A stretch of DNA of 64,000 bases, taken from NCBI GenBank assembly GCA_937872225.1, contig CALMRZ010000052.1:62001-126000 (forward strand). Direction: 5' to 3'. Shown here one piece after another: positions 52,340-60,906 of the stretch. The first letter of the stretch is position 1. Each line of letters begins with the position of its first letter. The notes beneath the pieces were generated by a model, which was not told the DNA's origin, did no database searches, and saw nothing but the letters and a program-made list of their open reading frames with translations. The translations under genes and the position numbers were made by a program. Source of the DNA: an uncultured Spirochaetota bacterium. Its GTDB lineage: Bacteria > Spirochaetota > UBA4802 > UBA5550.

Positions 52340-54049
52340 TCACATGCCGGACAACTCCCGGCCGCTTTTCTCAAGGAGGGGGATAAGCTTGTCCGCAGCA
52401 GCGATGATGTCTTTCAGAAGAAGACGCTCCGCCTCCTCAGGGGAGGCATTATAGCGCGCGAGAAAGGTATGGGCCTTCCTGAGGAACGGCTGGAGGACGG
52501 GGCGCAGGACGGGACTGTTGGCCATCTCCTCGACCGCCCTGACCCGGTCACGGTCGCCGAGGGCGCTTTCAGCCGCGCCGCGGATCCCGCCGAGCTCCCG
52601 GATGGCGGCCTTCATCCCGCTGATCAGGTTGTCGGGCGATTCCTTTCCTGCCGACGAAAGGGCCCTGGCAAGCACCTCTCCGGGGGACGGCGTGCGGGCC
52701 GGAAACCGCCCGGCAAGTGACGACAGGGAACATTCCTCGGTATTAGCTATTCGGGCGCCACCCTCGGTGGCGTTGATGACCGGCACCCTCACCTTCCGGG
52801 CCGAATCTTCGAACCAGCCCCGGTACAGGTCAAAGACGAAGTCGGATATGACCGTCCCGGCGCCGCCGTAGGCGGGCACATACTTGATCTTCCGCCGCCG
52901 CACCACGCCCTGGTTTATGGTGTCCAGGTTGTAGAACCGCGTATAGCGGGGAAGCCATTCGTCGTTATGGTGGGTGCCGCTGCAGTGTATCTCCCGCCCG
53001 GTGTAGGCCAGGTCCTGTCCGACCAGTATGATGGGGCTGCACCCAAGGTTCAGGAGAAGGTCAAAGGCGCTGGTCGCGACGGACCCTCCCGACTGGATGT
53101 CGCCGACAGGCCCGGCGTGACCCTCGATCCACTCCATGAGGGGCGTCGTCTCGCGCTTCAATTCTCCTCCGGCGGAGGTGTAATACTTCGACGTGGCGCT
53201 CACGATGCGCGGCCCCCGGTACGACCGCATGACCGGCGGATAGCACACGAGGTCCGCGACGAGAGCGGCGCCGCTCTCGCGGAGTCCCAAGAAATGCTTG
53301 ATGCTGTACTTCTGCGCGTCCAGCGTCATGATGAGATGGGGGACGATGCCGCGTTTCTGGAGCACCGGGGCCGCGGTATCCACCGCCACCAGGAGGGCCC
53401 GGTCGCGCATATCCGATAGGAACCGGATGTTCCCGCGCAGGCTCGGCCCGGCGGATATGATGACGCCGGGACAGCCCATGAAGGCGCCGAAGACGTCCCT
53501 CACGCGGGTCGAGTCGAACAGGCGCCCGGCATTGCGAAGGATATTCTCCACCCACCGCTCCTCGAACTCGAAGCGCGTCAGGAGATCGCTGATTTTCGAT
53601 GTCGCGTACTGGTTCATGTCGCGGAAGACGGTATCGTAAAAGTCCCTGTTGAGCAGATACGACGGCCGGTGCACGTAATGGGCGATGCCGCGAAAACCCG
53701 CCATGTCGACCGCCTCGAACACCGCGGAAAGGTCCGCGCCGGAACAGACGACCGTGACGCCTTCCAGGTGCCGCGGGCAGGTCTTCCGGGCCAGGTCCGC
53801 CACTTCGGGATCGTGCTCGACGGCGATCACCGGGTATCCGGGAAACCGCCGCTTGAGGCTGTCCAGGTGGTACCCCAGGCCGATCCCGGACACGGCAATC
53901 ATGGTGGCCCTTCCTATGGGGAACCCCTCGACGGCGCGGTCGGCCTCGCGGTCCGGCTCATAGGCCGAGTGGATCCGCACCTCCCGGGAATTGCGGTATA
54001 CAAGGGTCGGTTTTCCTCCGGGAGTATCTTTCACTATATATGTTCCCAT
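52340..54049 (-). CDS. DUF115 / MptE-like protein
   Basis: A 569-residue cytosolic protein with the DUF115 (6-hydroxymethylpterin diphosphokinase MptE-like) domain, also found in the Maf motility accessory factors that add nonulosonic acid to flagellins. Diagnostic blocks are AMIAVSGIGLGYHLDSL (given from 70), CPGVIISAGPSL, LLVAVDTAAPVLQKRGIVPH and IILVGQDLAYTG. Spirochaetes often carry it near motility genes. It lies 11 bases after the GHKL-HDOD gene and before the LPP20-like gene. A role in flagellin or envelope glycosylation is plausible, but no sugar synthesis genes are near. Confidence 0.85.
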   Translation of the reverse strand: MGTYIVKDTPGGKPTLVYRNSREVRIHSAYEPDREADRAVEGFPIGRATMIAVSGIGLGYHLDSLKRRFPGYPVIAVEHDPEVADLARKTCPRHLEGVTVVCSGADLSAVFEAVDMAGFRGIAHYVHRPSYLLNRDFYDTVFRDMNQYATSKISDLLTRFEFEERWVENILRNAGRLFDSTRVRDVFGAFMGCPGVIISAGPSLRGNIRFLSDMRDRALLVAVDTAAPVLQKRGIVPHLIMTLDAQKYSIKHFLGLRESGAALVADLVCYPPVMRSYRGPRIVSATSKYYTSAGGELKRETTPLMEWIEGHAGPVGDIQSGGSVATSAFDLLLNLGCSPIILVGQDLAYTGREIHCSGTHHNDEWLPRYTRFYNLDTINQGVVRRRKIKYVPAYGGAGTVISDFVFDLYRGWFEDSARKVRVPVINATEGGARIANTEECSLSSLAGRFPARTPSPGEVLARALSSAGKESPDNLISGMKAAIRELGGIRGAAESALGDRDRVRAVEEMANSPVLRPVLQPFLRKAHTFLARYNASPEEAERLLLKDIIAAADKLIPLLEKSGRELSGM

Positions 54050-54060
54050 GGCGCTCGTAA

Positions 54061-55551
54061 TTACAATAGTTTCTGCTGCATGGCAAAACGCTTCTGGAGG
54101 CGGTGCAGCAGATGGTCAAAATCGGCCCGCGACTCGACGCCGAACTTTTTCAGCACCTCGTCCTCGATGTAATGGGGATCCATGAACTTCTCCTCCACGT
54201 TGCACAGCTGGTTAGCCAGGTACACGATCATGGTCATCTCCCGGTTGCGTATCCCGGGGCTGAGCGGCGCGTGGTGATACCGTATCGTCTCGACAAGGTC
54301 CTCGTGAAAATTCCATTTCTCGGCGATAAGACCCCCGATTGTCGAGTGGCTGATACCGATGTATATTTCCTCCAGAATGGCGGTGGTCCTGATTTTCCGG
54401 TTCCTGACCATCTCCGCTATCTGGCCCGCCAGCCCGGCATCGGTCGAAAGGAGCACGATTTTCCCGATATCGTGCAGGAGCGCCGCGACGAAAACATCGT
54501 CCGCAATCGCGCCGTGTCCTTTTTCAATCGCTATCTGACGCGCGTAGTACGCGGTCCTGCTGCAGTGCTCCCACACCTGCTCGAACTTCCGGTACCGCTT
54601 TTCCATTATTTCCCGCGAAGCCGACGCGATCAGAAGTGACTCGAGGTTTTTCAGACCGATAACCATGACGGCTTCGTGAATCTTGTTGATCCGCCTGCCG
54701 GTTATGAAGCCCGCCGAATTGGACAGCTTGAGGAGATCGGCGGCAAGGGACGGGTCAATGGATATCCTTTCCGAAATGGCATCGATGGTCGTCTCCGGGT
54801 TGTTGCAGAGGGCCCGCAGTTCCAGGATGTTCTCGGGAAAGGTCGGGAGGGAACTGACATCTTCAAGGATGCGCTTCCCGATCTCCGAGGTGATCTCAGA
54901 GGCCTTCAGCTCGGGCGGGATTGTGATGGTTATCCTCGCAGCATCCCCTTCCGGGCTTATGGCGAAGCAGCCGGAATCGATGCCGGCGTTCTTCAGCAGC
55001 ATGATCGACAGGATCACTCCCAGTCCCGCCCCCTCGGACGCATCGTACATGTTCTCGTAGGCATCGGCAAAATTTCCGCCTTCGGCCGCCTTGGCGGCCC
55101 GGTTCTTCAGCCGTTCCAGCTCGGCAGGGACGATACGGGCGTTGTTGCTCACCTCTATCATGATCCCGCCGCCTGCTTTCCGGAGCTTCAGCATGATGCG
55201 GTAGGGGCTCGCCAGGAGCTTGTCCTTCAGCACCTCGGGATGGTAGACGACGTTTTTGAATTTCGCCATCCCCTTCCGGTAATCATTGTCATCATTGATG
55301 TCCAGGTTCTTTTCCCTGAACCAGACGCGCTTCATGTTCGCCTTCACCGCGTTCTGGACCAGCTCGCGGATTATGGACTCAAGAGTGTCGTAGAGATACG
55401 CCTTGTCCATGCGCGCGAGTACCTTGGCCAGCAGGGAATTGATGTCGACCTCAATTGCCCGCGTCAAGTATTGAAAGCTGATGTAGACCTCTTCCCCGCG
55501 GTCGAACTGTTTTGCCAGGTCTGGCGAATCAAACATCGTGAGCACCCGCAT
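54061..55551 (-). CDS. GHKL ATPase-like domain fused to an HDOD domain (paralogue)
   Basis: A 496-residue paralogue of the protein at 7964. The N-box (IIRELVQNAVKANMKRV, 60-76) and the glycine box (SEGAGLGV, 172-179) are present, and the DxGxG position again reads VSNNARI, with Asn at 136-137. The HDOD part (LPTFPENILELRALCNNPET onward) keeps LLHDIGK, unlike the first copy's SDIG, and ends in YHH. No DHp or receiver is attached. The ATG at 55551 lacks a good ribosome binding site; an ATG five codons in is possible. The DUF115 gene follows after 11 bases. Confidence 0.86.
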   Translation of the reverse strand: MRVLTMFDSPDLAKQFDRGEEVYISFQYLTRAIEVDINSLLAKVLARMDKAYLYDTLESIIRELVQNAVKANMKRVWFREKNLDINDDNDYRKGMAKFKNVVYHPEVLKDKLLASPYRIMLKLRKAGGGIMIEVSNNARIVPAELERLKNRAAKAAEGGNFADAYENMYDASEGAGLGVILSIMLLKNAGIDSGCFAISPEGDAARITITIPPELKASEITSEIGKRILEDVSSLPTFPENILELRALCNNPETTIDAISERISIDPSLAADLLKLSNSAGFITGRRINKIHEAVMVIGLKNLESLLIASASREIMEKRYRKFEQVWEHCSRTAYYARQIAIEKGHGAIADDVFVAALLHDIGKIVLLSTDAGLAGQIAEMVRNRKIRTTAILEEIYIGISHSTIGGLIAEKWNFHEDLVETIRYHHAPLSPGIRNREMTMIVYLANQLCNVEEKFMDPHYIEDEVLKKFGVESRADFDHLLHRLQKRFAMQQKLL

Positions 55552-55635
55552 GAAATGATCGCGCCGGCCGCTCTGAAAACCGGGCGGAACCGCCGGCGCC
55601 TGTCTGTACCCTGCAATACTGTAATCGTCACGGTT

Positions 55636-57717
55636 TTAATGTAAAGTTAAATATTGCATCCCGATTTTTTTAGAATGCGCGGCGTCCGACGGCGGGACGA
55701 TCCCGGCTGCGACCCTCCGGTAAAGATCGCAGATGTCATCCGGGTCTTCCCCGGCATGGCCTTCATGGATCACCAGCTGCACCCTGTCCCGCTCAAGGAC
55801 ATCCAGAAAGCGGCGCGAGTAGCCCCGTATCCTGAATGATCCGGAGAGATAGCAGCGCCGCACCGGCAGGCGTTTCAGCAGCACGGTGAAACCGGTAATG
55901 TTCCGGCAGTCCGGATCGGTGATGTGTATTTCAATATCGCGGGGAGATGACAAGGCTATCAGCCTCATGAGTTCTCCGCACGCCCCCCTGTCCGGCGCCT
56001 GGCCCGCAATTGAAAGCAGGCCCCCCTTTTTCACCAACAGGAGCGCCCCCGCCCCGTGCCTCACGCAGGTCACGGATTCGCTTCTGACCCCGGCGCCGAG
56101 CGAGAGCCATGCAATGGCCGCGGCCGCCGCAACCGAAAGCGATACGAGCCGGTAAGACCGCAGCCGCGGGAGCAGGGGCGCAGTCAGGAGGCAGAATGCC
56201 GCAGCAAGGGCCGGCCCCACAGCCTCGACATAGAAGTGGCCGTCCAGCCCGGACAGGCTTTCAACCACGGCCTCGTTCAGGCCGTAGACCGCGTTCACCG
56301 CACGGCCGGCCCAGAGACCCGGCGCGGCCGCAATGGCCGAAAGGGCATGGGCCGCTAGAGACGCCACAAGGAAGAGGGACATGAGCGGCACCACGACGAT
56401 GTTGGAGAGGAGACCCGCCAGGTTGAGTTCGTTTAACCTTGTCATAAGGACCGGGAGGACCAGCAGCTGCGCCGACAGCGTCATAGCGGCGGGACTTGAG
56501 ATGAAACCCGGAAGCCGGGACAGGGACCTGCGGTACGCCCCGTGGAACAGGAGGATCCCAAGGGTTGCGCCGTAGCTCAACTGGAACCCAAGGCCAAAGA
56601 GCTCATGGGGGTAGATCATCAGTATCACGACGCCGGAAAGGAAAAGCGTATTGAAGACATTCGCCTCCCTTCCGGCGATACGCTGGACCGCGTACATGAA
56701 GAACATGATGCATGACCGGAGGAGACAGACCGGCGCGTCAGTCATGCAGAGATAGAGGAATACGGCCATGACGGAAACGGCCATTATTATCCGCCTGTTG
56801 ACACGGACGATACCCAGCAGGAACAGGGGAACCGCCGCGATAACGCCTACGTGCAGCCCCCCGGCCGAGAGGATGTGAAACACCCCCGCCCGCTTGAAAT
56901 CATTCATGGTCGTCTTGGCGATATAATCCTGGTTTCCGAAATAGAGCGCCTTGGCCATGGCGGATGTACCCCGGTTGAAAAGCCTGTCGCAATTTGCCGC
57001 AAGCGCTTCCCGCGCCCTATCCCTGAAAGAAGCTTCCGCTTTCACAACCTCGACGGACCGGCCGTCGAGGTAAAACACGTGATGGATGCCCCTCATGAGC
57101 AGGGAGCGATTGGACGGTGAACTATTCGCCGCGCGCGCCTTGATATTAACCGGGCCGGCCAGGAACCTGATCGTGTCGCCCCGGCCGATATTCCCTCCGG
57201 CTATCCGCGCCAGACCGCGGTATACCGCCGGGGAAGCCTTCCGGACCGGGCCATCATCTTGCATTACCCTGAAACAGATCTCCGCCTCCCGGTAATACCG
57301 CTTCTCAACGACGCTCTCGACCTGTGCGGTCCAGCGTCCCCTCCTCAGGTCCCCGCCGCTTCCGGCCAACATCTCTCCCATACGCGCGAAGCATGCTGCC
57401 GATAATCCGCCGGCAACGAGAAGAACCGTCACCGCCCTGACGGCGTTGCCGGCGGCGAAAGATCTGCCGGGACGATCCTTGAACCTGATGGCGTTGCGGT
57501 ACACCGGTGAAAACACCGCACACGACATGGCCAGGAGAGCGACCCCCGTCGGACTGATCCTGTCATCAAGATAAAACGAGGCCGCGATGAGAATGGTGCC
57601 GCCGAGGACCAGACAGATGAAGAATGATGGAACGAAAATTTTTTTACAGAAAGAATTCTTTGCGCACATTGAACATAGTTCTCTCAATGACGCGGAAAAG
57701 GAGAATTTTGATTTCAT
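55636..57717 (-). CDS. comEC: ComEC/Rec2 family DNA-uptake channel protein
   Basis: A 693-residue inner-membrane protein matching ComEC, the channel that brings single-stranded DNA into the cell during transformation. After two N-terminal helices comes an OB-like region (about 105-235), then the competence domain with the signature FHILSAGGLHVGVIA near 285 and about eight helices. The C-terminal metallo-beta-lactamase-like domain of full ComEC is largely absent; only about 120 residues follow the last helix, and no HxHxDH motif is visible. Competence thus cannot be assumed. The start is an ATG at 57717; a later ATG (57669) is possible. Confidence 0.82.
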   Translation of the reverse strand: MKSKFSFSASLRELCSMCAKNSFCKKIFVPSFFICLVLGGTILIAASFYLDDRISPTGVALLAMSCAVFSPVYRNAIRFKDRPGRSFAAGNAVRAVTVLLVAGGLSAACFARMGEMLAGSGGDLRRGRWTAQVESVVEKRYYREAEICFRVMQDDGPVRKASPAVYRGLARIAGGNIGRGDTIRFLAGPVNIKARAANSSPSNRSLLMRGIHHVFYLDGRSVEVVKAEASFRDRAREALAANCDRLFNRGTSAMAKALYFGNQDYIAKTTMNDFKRAGVFHILSAGGLHVGVIAAVPLFLLGIVRVNRRIIMAVSVMAVFLYLCMTDAPVCLLRSCIMFFMYAVQRIAGREANVFNTLFLSGVVILMIYPHELFGLGFQLSYGATLGILLFHGAYRRSLSRLPGFISSPAAMTLSAQLLVLPVLMTRLNELNLAGLLSNIVVVPLMSLFLVASLAAHALSAIAAAPGLWAGRAVNAVYGLNEAVVESLSGLDGHFYVEAVGPALAAAFCLLTAPLLPRLRSYRLVSLSVAAAAAIAWLSLGAGVRSESVTCVRHGAGALLLVKKGGLLSIAGQAPDRGACGELMRLIALSSPRDIEIHITDPDCRNITGFTVLLKRLPVRRCYLSGSFRIRGYSRRFLDVLERDRVQLVIHEGHAGEDPDDICDLYRRVAAGIVPPSDAAHSKKIGMQYLTLH

Positions 57718-57768
57718 GATACACGCCCACCGGGTTGAGGATATGGACGGGCGTTACAGACCGGGAAA

Positions 57769-58338
57769 CTATATCCTGCCGACCTTGAAAATGAACCCGA
57801 GCGAAATGCCGTAAAACATAGTCGTCGACCTGTCTCCCATGCCGTACCAGCCGTACATAAAGGACCCGTCGATGAACAGCATCGTGTCAAAGGTTGTGTT
57901 AAACATGAAAGCCAGGGGGACCCTGAGGCCGGCGCCGCCGCGGAATTTCCGGTTAGTCGGCGGCGTTGCCACATAGAGACCGACTCCCGGAGCGAAACTA
58001 CCGACGCCTCCCATCCTGACGCCGATCCTGCAGGAAATCGTGAAGTAGGCGTTATGAACGATACCTATGCTCCTGAAGTTGTTGTACTGGTACTGCGCGG
58101 TAAAATCGCCGATCAGCCATTTCGAAACCACCCAGATGGAAAGGCCGGCATTGGCGTAATATCCCGAGTATTTGTTGGTTTTGTAGAAGTTTCTCCAGTC
58201 AGAATAGGTCAGGTGGTTGAATCCGCCGCCGCCCACGGGGCCGAGGTAGGTGTATATCAGATCCCGTTCCTCGGCAACTGCCCCGACAGGGACGATGACG
58301 CACAGTGCGGCAAATAGTATTTTTACCAGTGGTGACAA
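57769..58338 (-). CDS. Exported beta-barrel-like protein
   Basis: A 189-residue protein with a signal peptide (ILFAALCVIVPVGAVAEE). The mature part alternates polar and aromatic residues in strands (FTAQYQYNNFRS, AYFTISCRIGVRMGG, GAGLRVPLAFMF) and ends in a hydrophobic strand (YGISLGFIFKVGRI), as in small outer-membrane barrels. The start is a TTG six bases after the LolA-like stop, with no Shine-Dalgarno, so the two are likely coupled. I cannot name it further. Confidence 0.7.
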   Translation of the reverse strand: MSPLVKILFAALCVIVPVGAVAEERDLIYTYLGPVGGGGFNHLTYSDWRNFYKTNKYSGYYANAGLSIWVVSKWLIGDFTAQYQYNNFRSIGIVHNAYFTISCRIGVRMGGVGSFAPGVGLYVATPPTNRKFRGGAGLRVPLAFMFNTTFDTMLFIDGSFMYGWYGMGDRSTTMFYGISLGFIFKVGRI

Positions 58339-58344
58339 TTCAGG

Positions 58345-58950
58345 TCATCGAATATTCATGGGATTTTTCACTATATGCACGCCCCTGGGCACCTTGAAAT
58401 TGAAGATGTTCTCGCGTACATCCGCCTTCCCGCTGACATCGGATAATGAAAAGCTGATGATCCTACCGTCTTCACGTTTAAAAATAGCGCCCCTCAGCAT
58501 GTAGGTCCCGTCAACGCTCAGAATGATCTCCCGGTACTGTTTATCGTCGCTTTTCAGCTTGATAGTATACCCTGCTTCATTGCCGGAAGCGATGCCGTTA
58601 TAGCCAACCACGAGTCCCGCGATCCCGCCCGACGTGGTTCCCTTCGCAAGCTCCTGGATGCCGCACATGTTCGTGCCGGGGCTGTAAATCCAGAGCGTTT
58701 TTCCATTGGACACCAGTATCTTCTCCGTCGGACTGGTGAACTTCACGTAGACCTTGTCAGGCGACAGGTACTTGAAACTGCCCGAATAGGTCTGTCCGTC
58801 AATGGAGGTCCAGGAAATAACGCCGGTCAGCTTTCCGACCCGAAGCATTCTGCTGCGGAATTTCTCCACCGCCTCGTCCCCCGTAACGGAGAACAGCGAT
58901 GTGGAACAGAAAAGGGATATGATGATGATTGGTATTCTGAGGCGATTCAT
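58345..58950 (-). CDS. LolA-like outer-membrane lipoprotein carrier
   Basis: A 201-residue periplasmic protein with a signal peptide (IPIIIISLFCSTSLFSVTG). The beta-rich core resembles LolA: FRSRMLRVGKLTGVISWTSI, GSFKYLSPDKVYVKF, NGKTLWIYSPG and ENIFNFKVPRGVHIV. LolA carries lipoproteins from the inner to the outer membrane; related proteins carry other lipids. AGGA precedes the ATG. The beta-barrel-like gene follows six bases later, so they form a pair. Confidence 0.82.
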   Translation of the reverse strand: MNRLRIPIIIISLFCSTSLFSVTGDEAVEKFRSRMLRVGKLTGVISWTSIDGQTYSGSFKYLSPDKVYVKFTSPTEKILVSNGKTLWIYSPGTNMCGIQELAKGTTSGGIAGLVVGYNGIASGNEAGYTIKLKSDDKQYREIILSVDGTYMLRGAIFKREDGRIISFSLSDVSGKADVRENIFNFKVPRGVHIVKNPMNIR

Positions 58951-59066
58951 GTCCGTGTCCTTTGAATAGTATAACGATCAAACAGCCAAAATTGAAAGAA
59001 TTTTTTCCGAAAATACAAAAATATTTAGCGATCTGTTTTATTTCAAGGAATTAATTCAAAAGCCGT

Positions 59067-59078
59067 TGCTCTGACCCC
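59067..59078 (-). repeat. GGGGTCAGAGCA repeat (reverse orientation)
   Basis: TGCTCTGACCCC lies between the LolA-like gene and the TPR gene. Confidence 0.6.
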
Positions 59079-59164
59079 GGATCCATCAGATGGCGGCTCA
59101 AGGTTCCCGGTGTTATTAAAATATTATACTTGAAATTTATCGCAAGAAATCCCCATTGTTGGGC

Positions 59165-59896
59165 ATGGCGAAAAGGAGAACCAACAAAACCGGGTACCTG
59201 GTATTCCTCATACTGGTCGGTACCGGTGTCTATTCCTATTTCCACAGCCAGGAAGTATACTCCGGGATCATGAAGACCTATTATGAAAAGGTACGGGGGT
59301 TGCCAGTCGAGGAGCAGGTCCGCAGGGCGGAGGAATTATACGCTAAAAATGAGCATGAAAAGCTGGAGATTTATCTTAAAGACCTGCTGATGGCATATCC
59401 TGACAACCACGACCTTATCAGGCTGCAGGGCCTGAACCTCATCAAACTCGGCCAGCGGAGCAAGGGCGCGGAATCGATACTGTCTTTATCCGATGACGAG
59501 GCGATCCCGGAGAAACTCATCGAAGAAACGGTCCAGAGCCTCTACGAGCAGCGGCAATACCGTGATATCCTGCGGGTCTTCAGTCACCGAAGCCCCGGAA
59601 GAAAATCGAACCTGTTATTCTATTACGGGGCGGCACTCTTTGAATCCGGAGAATACGCAAAGGCTTCGGATTACATCAGGAAAGCAATCATCGAGGGAAG
59701 GACGGATTACGAAACATATCATTACGCGGGTAAGGCCCTTTTGAGAAAGGGCGAAACCCGGGCCTCACTGCGCTACCTCGAGCGGGCCCGTGAAATGAAC
59801 GAAGAGGATACCCATGTCGCCCGATCCCTGGCCGATGCATACCGGAAACTCGGCCGCTATGATGACGCTGCGAAAGTTCTGCGTAGAATCAAGTAA
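59165..59896 (+). CDS. Membrane-anchored TPR protein
   Basis: A protein of about 243 residues with one N-terminal anchor (TGYLVFLILVGTGVYSYF) and at least four TPR-like repeats (RAEELYAKNEHEKLEIYLKD, QGLNLIKLGQRSKGAESIL, YGAALFESGEYAKASDYIRK and a last YRKLGRYDDAAKVLRRI). It likely faces the periplasm as a protein-binding scaffold. The ATG at 59165 is chosen over a TTG three codons earlier; neither has a strong ribosome binding site. A cluster of dispersed repeats follows the gene. Confidence 0.82.
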   Translation: MAKRRTNKTGYLVFLILVGTGVYSYFHSQEVYSGIMKTYYEKVRGLPVEEQVRRAEELYAKNEHEKLEIYLKDLLMAYPDNHDLIRLQGLNLIKLGQRSKGAESILSLSDDEAIPEKLIEETVQSLYEQRQYRDILRVFSHRSPGRKSNLLFYYGAALFESGEYAKASDYIRKAIIEGRTDYETYHYAGKALLRKGETRASLRYLERAREMNEEDTHVARSLADAYRKLGRYDDAAKVLRRIK

Positions 59897-59930
59897 TAGC
59901 AGGAAGCCTGCAGACCCGCCGATGCCAGGC

Positions 59931-60100
59931 TGCCGATAGTTATCGGTTGACAGCATAATTCTGAATTTACCGCAGTATCAGAGCAACCGGACCTTTCGGT
60001 GCACAGATCAACCGATAGTTATCGGCAAACCATTGATAAGATTATCGCCGGGAGACCTTACCTCATATCACCAATGGCCCCTATCCCGGTGTCAGAGCAA
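59931..60100 (+). repeat. Repeat cluster after the TPR gene
   Basis: Two exact CCGATAGTTATCGG copies (59933-59946, 60012-60025) have mirrored outer bases: TG before and TT after the first, AA before and CA after the second. TCAGAGCAA variants follow each (59975-59986, 60089-60100). The order near-palindrome, then TCAGAG tail, occurs twice in about 170 bases. Confidence 0.7.
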
Positions 60101-60156
60101 ACTGTCACCGAGCGCCGGCAATTGATGAAATGCAATATAAACAATGGGGGGTAAAT

Positions 60157-60906
60157 ATGAGGATATTGAAAATCACCGGGATACTGCTGTTATCCTTACT
60201 ATCAGCACTTTTTATCCTATTCTATGTGTATACTTCCTTTGTTGACCATCTTGATGTTCCGAATCCGGAAAAAACAGACTTCATGCACCCGTCAAAACTA
60301 TTAATGAAATACGAGGTATTCATTTCGGGCATCCTGATGAGGCCCTCGTATTGCAATTTTGTTCGGGACCTGAAGCTGACCGGCAATGAGAAAATACTTG
60401 ATTTCGGTTCCGGGGCCGGCGGAGAAGCAGTACATCTGGCCAAACTGATCCGGAATAAGAACGGCAGGCTGACATGCCTTGATATTTCGCCGTCCTGGCT
60501 CCAGGTGGTCAGGTATCGATTATCCGGCTATAACAATATTGATTTTATTGAAGGCGATATAACCGAACAGAAGCTGCCAGGCAATACCTTTGATACCATT
60601 GTGGTGAGGCTCGTCCTCCATGACATCCCGAAGGACCGGAGGCGGCCGATTATCAATAATTTCCACGCTGTCCTCAAGCCGGGCGGATCGGTGTATATCT
60701 ATGAACCTGTTACCGGAGGCCACGCAATCGACGAAACGGAGATGCGATCGCACTTTACCGGGGCGGGATTTACCGAACGATACTTCAACAGGGTCTTTTC
60801 CTTTGTCATGGTCCCGCCGTGCACCATGGCCATGGCGGCATATGATAAAAAACCGGCCCCGTGTCAGAGTAACATCAGCACCGCGCCCGGATCTACATCG
60901 CCCTGA
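60157..60906 (+). CDS. Membrane-anchored SAM-dependent methyltransferase
   Basis: A protein of about 249 residues. One membrane helix (ILLLSLLSALFILFYVYTSF) precedes a class I methyltransferase domain: motif I ILDFGSGAGGEAVH, acidic motif LTCLDISPSW, then DFIEGDI and VVRLVLHDIP, and LKPGGSVYIYEP. It probably methylates a lipid or quinone at the membrane; the substrate is unknown. The ATG at 60157 follows GGGGGG. From residue about 235 the sequence is repeat-derived: the GTGTCAGAGTAAC element encodes CQSNIS, so the natural C-terminus was probably replaced. The end overlaps the 3' end of the convergent FadL-type gene. Confidence 0.82.
   Translation: MRILKITGILLLSLLSALFILFYVYTSFVDHLDVPNPEKTDFMHPSKLLMKYEVFISGILMRPSYCNFVRDLKLTGNEKILDFGSGAGGEAVHLAKLIRNKNGRLTCLDISPSWLQVVRYRLSGYNNIDFIEGDITEQKLPGNTFDTIVVRLVLHDIPKDRRRPIINNFHAVLKPGGSVYIYEPVTGGHAIDETEMRSHFTGAGFTERYFNRVFSFVMVPPCTMAMAAYDKKPAPCQSNISTAPGSTSP
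60861..60872 (+). repeat. GTGTCAGAGTAA repeat inside the end of the methyltransferase gene
   Basis: A variant of the dispersed motif that supplies codons for the last part of the protein. Confidence 0.55.

Noticed and set aside
56082-56093. TTCTGACCCCGG in comEC
   Set aside because: It differs from the repeat at its 5' side and sits in GC-rich coding DNA; counted as chance.
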